Below, one piece after another: positions 28,411 through 40,677 of a stretch of DNA of 44,706 nt. The stretch comes from Prochlorococcus sp. AG-469-F22. Lineage in GTDB: Bacteria; Cyanobacteriota; Cyanobacteriia; PCC-6307; Cyanobiaceae. The stretch lies in contig QCSC01000002.1 of NCBI GenBank assembly GCA_003211655.1, positions 1 to 44,706 on the forward strand, written 5' to 3'. A model generated the notes under the pieces. That model was not told where the DNA came from, did not search any database, and worked only from the letters and a program-made list of their open reading frames with translations. The stretch's first letter is position 1, and each line of letters starts with the position of its first letter. The position numbers were made by a program, and so were the translations under genes.

Positions 28411-30057
28411 TTGGATATAAATCCTTTTGATGCAATCATAGTAGGTTCAGGCGCAACAGGAGGAGTAGCTGCACTTACTTTGGCCGAACAAGGAATTAGA
28501 GTTTTAGTAATAGAAGCAGGACCTCAAATTAAAAGAAATGAGGCTAGTAGTAATGAGCCGAAAGATACCTTAAACAGATTATCGGGAATAATCTCAAAGA
28601 AACATGCTAATCAAAGTCAACATCCTGGTTATTGGAAAAATAACCCTAATTTATATTCAAATGAATTAAATCATCCTTATAGCCAATCAAAAGAGAAGCC
28701 ATTCCTTTGGACTCAAGGAAAGCAATATGGAGGTAGATCATTAACTTGGGGAGGTATTACCTTGAGATTTTCTCCAGATGATTTTCATCCATCAAAAAAA
28801 GATGGGTACGGACCAGATTGGCCTATAACCTACGATGAATTATCACCTCATTATGATTTTATTGAGAAATTTTGTGGAATTTATGGACAAAAAGATAACA
28901 TTGAAGAGGTTCCAAACGGGAAATATATAGGTGAAATACCTCTCACAAGTACTGAAAGTATTTTTGGTAATCAAGTTAAATCAAAATTAAACTACCCATT
29001 TATTCAATCTAGAGGATTTGACCGTAACTCCTCAGTTAAAGAAGACCAATGGCCGAGATCTTCAAGTGTCGGGACCACCCTTAAAAAAGCCATAAGCACA
29101 GGAAATGTTCAAATACTTTCTAATCACCTCGTAGAATCATTCGAAACAGACAAAGTAAATGAGCTAGCTTCAAAAATAATCATTGTAAATCTAGAAAATG
29201 GTCAAAGAATATCATTAAATTGCGATTTAATTATTCTATGTGCATCCACAATATCAACACTTAGAATTCTACTTAACTCAGAATCCAAATCAAATTCTTC
29301 AGGTTTTGAAGATACCTCCGGTAAGTTAGGAAAATTTTTGATGGATCATATTTCTATCTGTAGGTTTTTTTCAATTCCTAATACAATTCAGACAAAAAAT
29401 GAATTTAATTCTAATTCTTATCCTGACCTCTCGGGCGCAGGGAGTTTTTTCATACCCTTCGGGTCAAACTTACCTAAACCTGAAAGTATTAACTTTTTAA
29501 GAGGTTATGGAATTTGGGGAGCAATTGATAGGCTTGGAATCCCTAAATTTTTACAAAAAGAATTAAATTCTTCTACAGGTTTTCTAATCGCCCATGGTGA
29601 GGTCTTACCAAGAAAAGAAAATTCAGTAACTCTCTCTAAGAGAACAGATAGCTGGGGGATTCCAATCCCTCATATTGAATTCAAATGGAGTGAAAACGAA
29701 TTAAATATGGCTAAACATATGGAAAGTACGATAAGAGATTCAATAAAAGCGGCAGATGGAAAAATCAGAAGAATAGATGAGCTCATAAATATCCCATATG
29801 TAGGATTATTTACAGAAAAATCAATTGCACTTTCAGGAAATCCACCACCACCGGGATATTATATTCATGAAGTAGGGGGAGCAGCGATGGGATTTAGTGA
29901 GGAAGAAAGTGTCGTCAATAAATCAAATCAACTATGGAGATGCAAAAATGTCCTTGTAATAGATGGTGCATGTTGGCCGACTTCTTCATGGCAAAGTCCC
30001 ACCCTGACGATGATGGCCATAAGCAGAAGAGCTTGTTTAAATATTAAAAAGACTTAG
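28411..30057 (+). CDS. GMC-family oxidoreductase
   Basis: DAIIVGSGATGGVAALTLAEQGIRVLVIEAGP (Rossmann GxGxxG), QYGGRSLTWGG, HEVGGAAMGF...VIDGACWPTSSWQSPTLTMMAISRRA. Confidence 0.92.
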   Translation: MDINPFDAIIVGSGATGGVAALTLAEQGIRVLVIEAGPQIKRNEASSNEPKDTLNRLSGIISKKHANQSQHPGYWKNNPNLYSNELNHPYSQSKEKPFLWTQGKQYGGRSLTWGGITLRFSPDDFHPSKKDGYGPDWPITYDELSPHYDFIEKFCGIYGQKDNIEEVPNGKYIGEIPLTSTESIFGNQVKSKLNYPFIQSRGFDRNSSVKEDQWPRSSSVGTTLKKAISTGNVQILSNHLVESFETDKVNELASKIIIVNLENGQRISLNCDLIILCASTISTLRILLNSESKSNSSGFEDTSGKLGKFLMDHISICRFFSIPNTIQTKNEFNSNSYPDLSGAGSFFIPFGSNLPKPESINFLRGYGIWGAIDRLGIPKFLQKELNSSTGFLIAHGEVLPRKENSVTLSKRTDSWGIPIPHIEFKWSENELNMAKHMESTIRDSIKAADGKIRRIDELINIPYVGLFTEKSIALSGNPPPPGYYIHEVGGAAMGFSEEESVVNKSNQLWRCKNVLVIDGACWPTSSWQSPTLTMMAISRRACLNIKKT

Positions 30058-30301
30058 AAGGTGTAAAAAGTTGATTAATATAAATCTCTGAAACTGAACT
30101 ATCAGTGCATCCATTTTGGACAAGAAAAGTAGCTAAAGCTGAGTTTATAAGTTTGTATTGATCCCAAGTAGGATTATGTAAAACAAAATCTTTCATAGTT
30201 TCATAAAGATTTTCTGAAAGCTCAGTTTCTAAAGAAACTTTTGATGATAAAGAATTATCAAATTTAACTTCAATTTTACTCTCTTGATCTATTTGATTCA
30301 T
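30044..30301 (-). CDS. Hypothetical protein
   Basis: 85-aa ORF convergent to the GMC gene with a 14-nt overlap. Confidence 0.5.
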   Translation of the reverse strand: MNQIDQESKIEVKFDNSLSSKVSLETELSENLYETMKDFVLHNPTWDQYKLINSALATFLVQNGCTDSSVSEIYINQLFTPSKSF

Positions 30302-30652
30302 AATTACAAACCTCGTGTTTACATATAATTGTCTATTTTTTTTAAAAAGTCAAAAATATATTTTTATCACTTCTAAGCCATTATCAAATGAGACTCATGT
30401 TATAGAGATGATTTAACGAAAATGGGTTTTAAAAGGGTTAAATTGAAAAATGCTTTAAGAAAAGTCAATAATAATGTTGAAGTGCTGTTATTTTCGAAAT
30501 AAGGCTTTATACCTAATTCCATGTGGATATGGACGTGGAAAACTTATTATTAACTGTGGAAAATATAGCCTAAAATATATTTTCAAACATCTATTAGGAA
30601 TACTAATATATGATTAGTCTATTGAGACCAAGCTAAGAAAGAGACGGTTGAT

Positions 30653-31870
30653 TCAGTCTTTTTCAACTGAATTTCTTAAGATTTGATCATCACTAAGCAA
30701 GCGAAGCGTAACAGGACCCAAGGGATGTTCTGAATTTGGGTAAACACTATGATGATGATTATCTTCATGTTTATGATGATGTTCATCGTTATTTTTTTCT
30801 ACTAAAAGCACTGGCTGATTATCAACATCAGTCAAGTTTTGGCTATTCGTTTCGCATGCCCCATTACATTCAGAATCACACAAATCACAACTGAGTCCTA
30901 TGCCCTCAACATGATCATGATGACTTTCTTGTACTAATCCAACTTCTTTTTCAAAACCAAATAAGTTCGATCTATATTTGCACAGGGAACAATTCATAAA
31001 ATTGTTGCTCTCATCATTAAAAATTTCTTCAATCCTTTCTACAAATGTTTGAACAACATATTTATGAGAGGAAAGGTATTTTGCCTCATGGAATTCAACA
31101 TGTGGATTATCAAGTGCTACTAAATCGCTTTGCCTTTTTATTCTTGTTACCAGGACACCTGAAAAAAGAAAGTAAGGAAAAATAATTATGTTTTTATAAC
31201 CAAGTCTTACAACATTTCGCAACCCAGGTTCAACTAATGGAAATGTTACTCCAGAGAATACAGTTTCTCCCCATCCCAAACCAACACCCTCAACAACCAT
31301 TCTTGTAATTTTAGATACGTTAGAATTCGCATCAGGATCAGAAGAGCCTCTTCCAACTAATACTAATAATGTTTGTTCAGGAATTAGAGAATTATTTTTT
31401 TGGAATACTTCTTTAACTCTCTCGCAGGCTGCACTAATCATTAAATTATTAATTCCTAATTCTCTTCCATAAATTATTTCTATATCTGTTTTCTTCGCAT
31501 AATTCATAAGCAAACTTGGTATATCATTTTTCACGTGCCCAGCAGCAAAAAGCATAGCCGGTATAGCTATTACTTTTTTTATAGAACTATTTCTTAGTTT
31601 ATCCAAAGCATCAGTAAGAGAAGGTTTTGCAAATTCCAGAAAACCAAACTCAACTAATATCGATGGATATTTTTTTTGTATAAGCCTAGTTAATTCTTGA
31701 AATTCTGTAATAGCTAATTTATTTCTACTCCCATGACCACAAATGAGTATGCCAATTTGCTTATTTAAGTTCGAATCAAAAGTATCCAATTGTAAGCAAT
31801 AACTAATATCATAATAGTAAAGAAGAATATTCAGTAGTGAACAAAAATAATAATTTACTTGAAGTCCCAA
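30653..31870 (-). CDS. CbiX/SirB-family chelatase with Cys/His-rich C-terminal region
   Basis: IGILICGHGSRNKLAI...IAIPAMLFAAGHVKNDIP...LLVLVGRGSSDPDAN...IIIFPYFLFSGVLV; true start probably TTG near 31789. Confidence 0.88.
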   Translation of the reverse strand: MGLQVNYYFCSLLNILLYYYDISYCLQLDTFDSNLNKQIGILICGHGSRNKLAITEFQELTRLIQKKYPSILVEFGFLEFAKPSLTDALDKLRNSSIKKVIAIPAMLFAAGHVKNDIPSLLMNYAKKTDIEIIYGRELGINNLMISAACERVKEVFQKNNSLIPEQTLLVLVGRGSSDPDANSNVSKITRMVVEGVGLGWGETVFSGVTFPLVEPGLRNVVRLGYKNIIIFPYFLFSGVLVTRIKRQSDLVALDNPHVEFHEAKYLSSHKYVVQTFVERIEEIFNDESNNFMNCSLCKYRSNLFGFEKEVGLVQESHHDHVEGIGLSCDLCDSECNGACETNSQNLTDVDNQPVLLVEKNNDEHHHKHEDNHHHSVYPNSEHPLGPVTLRLLSDDQILRNSVEKD

Positions 31871-33117
31871 ATATTAATTCCAGTGATGCACAAGTTAAAA
31901 ACCTAATTTATAGAATAGACGATGATTTATTTAATAGCCATTACAAATCATCCCCAAAATCAGAATATCTTTGTGTTTGCAGCGGGGGTACTACATCAAG
32001 CTGCGCTAGAAATGGTTTAATTACACTTGATTTAAGAAAAGAATATAACCAAATTCATCTTGAGAAAGAAAAGAATCTAATAAAAATTGGAGGTGGGGTG
32101 ATTATGAAGGATCTTATGAATTATTTAGAAAAACATAATAAGACCTTCCCTACAGGCCTATCAAAACTTCCCGGAGCAGGTTACATATTAACCGGAGGAA
32201 TAAGTCCGATGAGTCGAAGATATGGATTAGCTATTGATAATATTGATTCTATAAAAGGATACTTAGGGAATGGAAATTTTATATCATTAGAACAAAACAG
32301 TCTGGATTCCGCCCAAAAACTATTATGGGAAGGACTTAAAGGTGCTGCTCCTTTTCTAGCAATAATTACTGAAATTGGTCTTAAAACATTCCAATCTCAC
32401 CCTATCCAAATTATTGAAGGATTCGTAGATGATAATGAACTCTCAAAGATTATTAATTTGGCTGAGGGATTCCCAGAGAATTTAAGCCTACAATGGATTT
32501 ATGCTGAAGATATATATATTTATATCTTCGCGGAGATAAAAAATGATTCAGATAACAAAATTACCAAAAACTATTTAAAAAAACTTGAAAAATTTAATTC
32601 TCTTAAAATAAAAAGTTATGAAAACTATAATCAGATAAACTTTTTTCCAAAAGAATTAGATCTATTTGAATTAAATAAGAATAACTATTCAGAAGTAATA
32701 AGCCTTCTTGGAGGAGATTTAAAAGATAATGTTCAAATTTTTGTTAAATGTATGAATGAAATAATTAGGGATAAACCAAATAAATCTTGTTATGTCGCCT
32801 CACAACAGCTTGGAGGAAAGACAAAAGAATTAGAGCATAAATCAAGTTTCTTTATTCATCGGGCAAGCACTTGGAAACCTTGGATCTATGCCGCATGGAA
32901 AAAAGATGATCTTAAAGAAAAGGAAATTGTTTTGAAGTGGATGAATGAATCGTGGAAGAAACTAAAAATATTTTTTCCAAAAATACATCTTGCTCAGATT
33001 CATAATCATTTAAATTCTCACGAAGAAGAAGTCTATTTATCTTTTGGAGAAAGACTTAGTGAATTAAAAACTTTAAAGAATATTTGTGATCCAGAAAGTA
33101 TTTTGCCTCCTCTATAA
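31837..33117 (+). CDS. FAD-binding oxidoreductase (FAD_binding_4 type)
   Basis: CVCSGGTTSS...LDLRKEYNQIHLEKEKNLIKIGGGVIMKDLMNYLEKHNKTFPTG..PGAGYILTGGISPMSRRYGLAIDNI. Confidence 0.82.
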   Translation: MNKNNNLLEVPNINSSDAQVKNLIYRIDDDLFNSHYKSSPKSEYLCVCSGGTTSSCARNGLITLDLRKEYNQIHLEKEKNLIKIGGGVIMKDLMNYLEKHNKTFPTGLSKLPGAGYILTGGISPMSRRYGLAIDNIDSIKGYLGNGNFISLEQNSLDSAQKLLWEGLKGAAPFLAIITEIGLKTFQSHPIQIIEGFVDDNELSKIINLAEGFPENLSLQWIYAEDIYIYIFAEIKNDSDNKITKNYLKKLEKFNSLKIKSYENYNQINFFPKELDLFELNKNNYSEVISLLGGDLKDNVQIFVKCMNEIIRDKPNKSCYVASQQLGGKTKELEHKSSFFIHRASTWKPWIYAAWKKDDLKEKEIVLKWMNESWKKLKIFFPKIHLAQIHNHLNSHEEEVYLSFGERLSELKTLKNICDPESILPPL

Positions 33118-33148
33118 GGTAACTTTTTAAGTATAAGAAGAAATTAAA

Positions 33149-34717
33149 ATGTCAAATTTCCACAAATATTTATCTAAAAATTGGTTAGATGATCCAAAAT
33201 CTAATATTCTTTCGGGATTAGTAGTAGCTTTTGCAATGATTCCTGAAGCGATTGCTTTTTCAGGAATTGCTGGGGTTGATCCTAAAGTTGGACTTTATGG
33301 CGCATTCTGCTTATCTATAACAATTGCGATTCTTGGTGGCAGAAGGGGTATGATTACTTCCGCAACAGGATCAACAGCTCTTTTAATGACTGGGGTTGTT
33401 GCTATTGGAGAAGCTCAGGCCCCTGGAACAAATCTTGGTCTTTCCTATTTAATAGCAGCAGGATTATTAACAGGTCTTTTTCAAATACTCTGGGGATATC
33501 TAAGGCTGGCTTATCAAATGAGGTTTGTACCGACAGGTGTATTAAGCGGATTTGTAAATGCTCTTGCATTATTAATATTTCAAGCTCAATTCCTTCAACT
33601 AGGAATTGGCATTAATGAAGGGAAACTATTAGAAAACGGACTTTCAAAATATCCAACAAATAGTCAAATACCTACCGTTTGGATTCTTGTAATTTTAGGA
33701 TTAATTGTTATTTACGGATTTCCCAAAATAACAAAAATAATTCCTTCTCAATTAGTAGCAATTGTTTTACTTACTTTAATAAGTGTATTTTTTAAATTAG
33801 GTATCCCTACTGTTAGTGATTTAGGAACATTACCGAATGGATTCCCTAGTCTCTCCTTGCCATTTGGTGAATTAGCTAATGGGAAAGTACCATTCAACCT
33901 TTCAACTTTAGGTGTAATATTGCCAACATCTTTGGCAATATCCCTCGTTGGTTTAATGGAAACATTCTTAACTCAAGATATATTAGATGATGCCACAGAC
34001 ACAAGTTCCAACAAAAACAAAGAAGCAAGGGGACAAGGTATAGCTAATATAATATCCTCTTTATTTGGAGGCATGGCAGGTTGTGCGCTAGTAGGGCAAT
34101 CAGTTATGAATAATGAAAATGGAGGTAAATCTAGATTATCAACTTTAATTTCAGGATTATCCTTACTATTAATGATCATCCTTTTAAAACCATGGATAGG
34201 GGCTATACCCATGGCCGCTTTAGTAGCAATAATGATCACAATTGCAATAAGCACTGCTGATCTAACTGGTTTGAAGAATATTAGAAAGATACCAAAAAGT
34301 GACACTGCAGTAATGCTTATGACATTTGCGGTTACGATGCTTACAAAACCACATAATCTTGCCCTAGGTGTTATTGCAGGAGTTGGTTTAGCTGCAATAC
34401 TTTTTAGCAGAAAAGTTGCAAAAGTAATCACGGTTTCAAGAGTTAAAGGTAAAAACCAAATAACTTACAAAGTTGAAGGTCAGTTATTTTTTGTAAGTAA
34501 AATATATTTTTTACAAGGATTCGATATTTATGAGCATCCAAAAGATATTTTAATTGACATGTCTTTAGCTCATATTTGGGACCAGAGCGGGGTTGTTGCT
34601 TTAGATCAAATTATTAGAAAATTCAAAAATAGCGGTTCAAAAGTTGAAATTATTGGTTTAAATAAAGAAAGCTTGAACTTATTTGAAAGACTAGGAGGTC
34701 TTGAAACCTCTCACTAA
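33149..34717 (+). CDS. SulP-family anion transporter with C-terminal STAS-like domain
   Basis: ILSGLVVAFAMIPEAIAFSGIAGVDPKVGLYGAF..., many TM helices, STAS-like DMSLAHIWDQSGVVALDQII. Confidence 0.94.
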   Translation: MSNFHKYLSKNWLDDPKSNILSGLVVAFAMIPEAIAFSGIAGVDPKVGLYGAFCLSITIAILGGRRGMITSATGSTALLMTGVVAIGEAQAPGTNLGLSYLIAAGLLTGLFQILWGYLRLAYQMRFVPTGVLSGFVNALALLIFQAQFLQLGIGINEGKLLENGLSKYPTNSQIPTVWILVILGLIVIYGFPKITKIIPSQLVAIVLLTLISVFFKLGIPTVSDLGTLPNGFPSLSLPFGELANGKVPFNLSTLGVILPTSLAISLVGLMETFLTQDILDDATDTSSNKNKEARGQGIANIISSLFGGMAGCALVGQSVMNNENGGKSRLSTLISGLSLLLMIILLKPWIGAIPMAALVAIMITIAISTADLTGLKNIRKIPKSDTAVMLMTFAVTMLTKPHNLALGVIAGVGLAAILFSRKVAKVITVSRVKGKNQITYKVEGQLFFVSKIYFLQGFDIYEHPKDILIDMSLAHIWDQSGVVALDQIIRKFKNSGSKVEIIGLNKESLNLFERLGGLETSH

Positions 34718-34723
34718 TTAAAT

Positions 34724-35614
34724 TTAACTTAGACTAACTTGCTGATAACAAAACCATAGCCATTGCTGGAAAAGGAGATTCCGATGAGATCTCCAAGATG
34801 TATTTGAACAATTAATATCAAAATTCTCAGGAGGAGGTACATCTCCCTTTTCTTTATCTCTATTAATTTCGCTAATTATTCTATGAACTGTATATTCAGG
34901 ATGACCTAAGTGCATTAGTTGTTTTTGATCTTTAGTTTCAAATATTGTGTAACCAACATCCTTGCCATATGCAAGCAAATTCAATTTCCCTTCTTTTTGA
35001 GCTTCTTCCATTTCAAGATCTGGCAACCCTGCAAATCTACTTTGAGGACAGATAAATTCATCATCTTGCGTACCCATTAAAGGATGACCAGGGGAAAGAC
35101 TCTTTAATGGGAATACCCCGAATAATTTCTTATCAAATACTGTTTTATTAACACCAGCCAAATAAGCAAGTGCAAATCCTGCCCAACACAACCCAAGAGT
35201 GCTTGCACATAAATTTCTTGCTTCATTAGTTATAGTTACGAATTCATTCCAATATTTAACTTCTTCAAAAGCTAAATGCTCAACAGGTGCTCCTGTAATA
35301 ATTACTCCATCTAAAGGTTCTGGATCATTTGCGTCCTCCCACGTTGTATAAAGATTATTTAAATGGTTAAGATCCCATGTTTTATATGAGTGAGTTTTTA
35401 ATTTTATCCAAACTGGCTCAATTTGAAGAGGAGATAAACCAAGAGGATGTAATAAATTGAATTCGTATTGCTTACCAAGAGGCATGATATTTAAAATACC
35501 AATCCTTAATGGACGTATATCTTGTCTTTCAGCCAAATCCGGTTCAATCCAAGAAATATGATTTTTCTCAACGTCACTAATCTTGTGATAATTGCTAGGT
35601 ATTATTAAAGCCAA
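34724..35614 (-). CDS. metA: Homoserine O-acetyl/succinyltransferase
   Basis: LRIGILNIMPLGKQYEFNLLHPLGLSPLQIEPVWIKLKTHSYK...DGVIITGAPVEHLAFEEVKYW...STLGLCWAGFALAY. Confidence 0.95.
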   Translation of the reverse strand: MALIIPSNYHKISDVEKNHISWIEPDLAERQDIRPLRIGILNIMPLGKQYEFNLLHPLGLSPLQIEPVWIKLKTHSYKTWDLNHLNNLYTTWEDANDPEPLDGVIITGAPVEHLAFEEVKYWNEFVTITNEARNLCASTLGLCWAGFALAYLAGVNKTVFDKKLFGVFPLKSLSPGHPLMGTQDDEFICPQSRFAGLPDLEMEEAQKEGKLNLLAYGKDVGYTIFETKDQKQLMHLGHPEYTVHRIISEINRDKEKGDVPPPENFDINCSNTSWRSHRNLLFQQWLWFCYQQVSLS

Positions 35615-35628
35615 AGAATCTCCATTAT

Positions 35629-36984
<1,356 letters not shown>

Positions 36985-37029
36985 TTAACTTAAAAACTTC
37001 CAAAAAATAAATATAAAGAAGATAAATCT

Positions 37030-37689
37030 TTATAAATCCTCTTTTAATGATGGATAATTTCCCCTCATAAATGATTTTAAATCTTCATTTATTTCAGATC
37101 TCAAATCTTCTGCATTATTACTGTCCACAATAGGAAAAGTTTTGTTTGCCTCAGGATTTTTTTCAATAATAGATTTCCAGCTTTTACTCACATCTTTTTT
37201 AGATTTATTAAATACATTAATGAAATCAAAAGGCTCATTGTTATTTTTAGCATCGTATTCTTCAAAAGCTTTTTCAATAATTTGTTTTCTATGAACAAAC
37301 AAATTTTTAGCCTTCAAAGTATCTGGTAATCCCATTACTGGTTGTAGCTCCTTAAGAAGTTTCAACTCCTCTTCAATCAAAAGAGTCCAAACACTTACTT
37401 GTTTTTGGGGTACGTTAGATTCACTAAAAATTTTAATTTCTTCAAGATAGAAATTCAACCATAAATAATAAGATTTCTCTTCAATAGATTTTTTAACAGA
37501 TGCTTTTTTATTTTGTATTTTAGGAAGTAACTTTTCTGCTTTTTTCAAAAATTGTCTGTCTTCTCTTTCTAGATTTATCAATCCCCATCTTTGACTATAG
37601 TCCCATAAGTCTTCATACCTTGATAAATCTTCTTGGTTCCATCCAAGAGCTTTGAGTTCATGAGAGCGATGTGATAATTCTTTATTCAA
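37030..37689 (-). CDS. Conserved hypothetical protein
   Basis: 219-aa highly charged ORF. Confidence 0.6.
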   Translation of the reverse strand: MNKELSHRSHELKALGWNQEDLSRYEDLWDYSQRWGLINLEREDRQFLKKAEKLLPKIQNKKASVKKSIEEKSYYLWLNFYLEEIKIFSESNVPQKQVSVWTLLIEEELKLLKELQPVMGLPDTLKAKNLFVHRKQIIEKAFEEYDAKNNNEPFDFINVFNKSKKDVSKSWKSIIEKNPEANKTFPIVDSNNAEDLRSEINEDLKSFMRGNYPSLKEDL

Positions 37690-37792
37690 AAAAAACCTAC
37701 TTTAACTTAATAAGTCTAACTCTGAAATTAGGATAAGTAAATAATTGAAAAGAGCAACTCAATTGATTTAGATAAATTTAGTAAATATTTTA

Positions 37793-39319
37793 CTAATTAG
37801 TAAAGTATTTATTTATTATATTTATTGCTTTAACGTAGTTTGGATTTTTTTTTGAAGATAATTTTTCATATAATTTTTCATCAAAATCACTTTTATTATT
37901 ATTTGAAATTAATTTCTCATAAAATAATTTTTTATTATCAAAAATATCTATTCCTTGCAGTTTATAATTTAGTTCTAAACATAAATTAGGCTTTACAGAT
38001 TCCTGACAAAAATTAGTTATTGCATCTGAATTAATTAATACTTCATAAATATCTTTTTTTTCTTCAGCTTTTGCATTAAAGCACAAATAAATCAGATTAA
38101 TCATCGAGCAATTGTTATTTTTAATATTAAATTCCCTGTAAATTTTGGGCCAATATATTAGCGATTTCAAACCCTCAAGGCCTCCTTGACCTAAACTAAA
38201 TTTTTCACACCAATTAATAAATTCACCGACATCATTAGGACATCTATTAAGTCTTAAAAGCATATCTGATAAAACTTGTCCTGCCTGAAAATTCCTTGTT
38301 GGATTTCCCTCTATTGGCAAAGACATGCTCCCTAAAACATCAGCTTTAAGAGCATTTAGTTGAGAAAAAGTATAATCAGCTGATTCAACATATTTGTTCC
38401 AAAGATTTTCTTTAGCGATAATAATATCTTCACCATATCCAAGTTCTTTTAAGGAAAAATTTACGTTTTGAAATTTATTTTCTTTTCTAACTTTCAAAGA
38501 AACAGTAGCTGCTTGATCCAAGCACTGAGTTAATAAAACAGTATTGATTGTTGGCAACATTCCAGGCTTTTCTGAATGAAAGTTAGTAACAAACCCTGCG
38601 AATATAGAAGAAATATTTTTTATGGACTTAATGTACTGGGATTCAATATTATGAACTCCTGGTGATACTTGAATACTTGGAGATAATTGATTTAAAATTC
38701 TTGCACCAATTAGAGCTGTTAATGAGTCAGGATGACAAAAATTAGCGGTAAAACTATCTTTAGGGTTTCGTAATGCACCATGACGATGAAAGCCTGTAAA
38801 GAAAGCTATTTCAGGATATTGATCACATAAAATATATGGTTTTTCATCTTCATCATCAAAACAAAAAGAGCCCACAAGACATGCAAGAACTACATTTTCA
38901 CGATTTAAAGATTTTCTTAATTCTATGGCATAACGAATATCATTTATTATGTGATTACTATTTGAAGAGAGAATAACGATCTTACATTTTAGAAGAAGAT
39001 CTTCGAGTGTATTAGTCTTACTTTTACCCTCAAAAAAGTAATTTCCCATACCTTCAACTTTTTCTATTATTTTTTGTTCCATATTGGATAGAACATCTTT
39101 AGAAAAAGCACCTAATAAATCTCTTCCAGGTCTGGGAGCTAAAAGAATATTATTTGACTCAGAATGCATCGCACAGTTATATGCTAATGATGCTGGATAT
39201 AATCCAACACTATAGAATCCTACTTTGGAGCCTTCAATGTCTTCTAACAGTGAATAAAAAGATTCTTCGTTATTTAACTGCCTAAAAAAACTATTATTCA
39301 TTTTGTTCTTTTTATCCAT
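37793..39319 (-). CDS. Conserved hypothetical, possibly Rossmann-fold dehydrogenase-like
   Basis: N-terminal KVGFYSVGLYPASLAYNCAMH..NNILLAPRPGRDLLGAF, central KIVILSSNSNHI, GARILNQLSPSIQVSPG; fold assignment weak. Confidence 0.55.
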   Translation of the reverse strand: MDKKNKMNNSFFRQLNNEESFYSLLEDIEGSKVGFYSVGLYPASLAYNCAMHSESNNILLAPRPGRDLLGAFSKDVLSNMEQKIIEKVEGMGNYFFEGKSKTNTLEDLLLKCKIVILSSNSNHIINDIRYAIELRKSLNRENVVLACLVGSFCFDDEDEKPYILCDQYPEIAFFTGFHRHGALRNPKDSFTANFCHPDSLTALIGARILNQLSPSIQVSPGVHNIESQYIKSIKNISSIFAGFVTNFHSEKPGMLPTINTVLLTQCLDQAATVSLKVRKENKFQNVNFSLKELGYGEDIIIAKENLWNKYVESADYTFSQLNALKADVLGSMSLPIEGNPTRNFQAGQVLSDMLLRLNRCPNDVGEFINWCEKFSLGQGGLEGLKSLIYWPKIYREFNIKNNNCSMINLIYLCFNAKAEEKKDIYEVLINSDAITNFCQESVKPNLCLELNYKLQGIDIFDNKKLFYEKLISNNNKSDFDEKLYEKLSSKKNPNYVKAINIINKYFTN

Positions 39320-39471
39320 AAATTATCTTAAGATTTTATATAAATAGCATTTTTATACATTAAACCAATTTATTGCCATCGCAAATCGTTTTAATATAAA
39401 TATTGAATTTTATATTTTCAAGTTCAAGCTTTATTATGGATTTAAAAGATAGTGAATTTTCATAATATAAA

Positions 39472-40677
39472 ATGAAAAACATTAATTTAGATTTTGAAGA
39501 AATAATAATTAATTCTAAAAATATCTTATTTATTCAAGATATAGATGGAGTATGTATTCCATTGGTAAAAGACCCAATGACTAGAAAACTGGAATCAAAA
39601 TTCATATTTGCAGTAAAAAATTTAGAAAAAGAATTTTATGTTTTAACTTGCGGAGAACATGAAGGTCCAAGAGGAGTTAACAGAATAGTTGAAAGGAGCC
39701 TAAGAAGTATTTATCAGCCAAAAGAAAAAGGTCTTTATTTAAGAGGTCTAGCTGCATGCGGGGTCGAATATCAAGATAATAACGGGAATATAAGTTTTGA
39801 GGGAGTATCAAAAGAAGAGGTCGATTTCTTAGCCAAAGTTCCTGACTTAATGAGGCCTAGCTTTGAACAAATAGTAAAGAAAATTTTTCCTAATCTCGGT
39901 CAAGAAGAAATAAATTCTCATGCTTCAAAATCGATATGTAAAACAAGGTTCTCTCCAACAATAAATTTTAATAGCCTTTTCGATTTAGTAAAAGATGATT
40001 CTAAAAAAAGAAAAATTATTCAAAAAAGCTTTGAAGATATGATGAATGAAATTATTTATAAAGCCGAAGCTCAAGGACTTAAAAACTCATTTTTTCTTCA
40101 CATATCTCCAAATCTAGGGAGCAAAGATGGCAATGAAATAATAAAACTTTCTAGTAATAATGATATTGGATCAACGGACATACAGTTACTTATTAAAGGC
40201 GCAGTAAAAGACTCCGGGGTCCTCTTTTTGTTAAATAAATTTATTTATGATACTACTGGTAAAGCTCCATTTGGTAGAAACTTTAATTTTAGAGACTCTC
40301 CTAAATCATTAAAAGAAAAAGTAAATTTCTGCAAAAAATATATTAAATCAGAAGATATGCCAACAATTATTGGGATTGGTGACACAGTTACATCCCAAAA
40401 AAATCCAAATAATAGTTATTCAAGAGGAGGAAGTGATCGATCTTTCTTAGAATTTATACAATTACTAGGAAACGAATTTGAGAGTAATAATAAAATAATT
40501 TTCGTTGATAGTAGTTCAGGAGAAGTTTATAGACCTTCTACAAAAATATCTGGTTTAGAAGGAATAAGTGATGATGATGACAACTTAAAGTTCGATATAA
40601 TTTTTCAGAATGGTCCTAAAGAATATTTAAATTGGTTTATTACATTTGCAAAAAATAGATCAAAATTAAAAACCTAA
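39472..40677 (+). CDS. stpA: Glucosylglycerol-3-phosphatase-like HAD protein (StpA family)
   Basis: FIQDIDGVCIPLVKDPMTRKLE (HAD DxDG), VLTCGEHEGPRGVNRIVERSL, IGIGDTVTSQKNPNNSYSRGGSDRSFLEFIQLLG. Confidence 0.75.
   Translation: MKNINLDFEEIIINSKNILFIQDIDGVCIPLVKDPMTRKLESKFIFAVKNLEKEFYVLTCGEHEGPRGVNRIVERSLRSIYQPKEKGLYLRGLAACGVEYQDNNGNISFEGVSKEEVDFLAKVPDLMRPSFEQIVKKIFPNLGQEEINSHASKSICKTRFSPTINFNSLFDLVKDDSKKRKIIQKSFEDMMNEIIYKAEAQGLKNSFFLHISPNLGSKDGNEIIKLSSNNDIGSTDIQLLIKGAVKDSGVLFLLNKFIYDTTGKAPFGRNFNFRDSPKSLKEKVNFCKKYIKSEDMPTIIGIGDTVTSQKNPNNSYSRGGSDRSFLEFIQLLGNEFESNNKIIFVDSSSGEVYRPSTKISGLEGISDDDDNLKFDIIFQNGPKEYLNWFITFAKNRSKLKT

Noticed and set aside
33973-34431. 152-aa minus ORF antisense to SulP
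   Set aside because: Antisense of a strongly supported transporter; hydrophobicity mirrors the sense codons.
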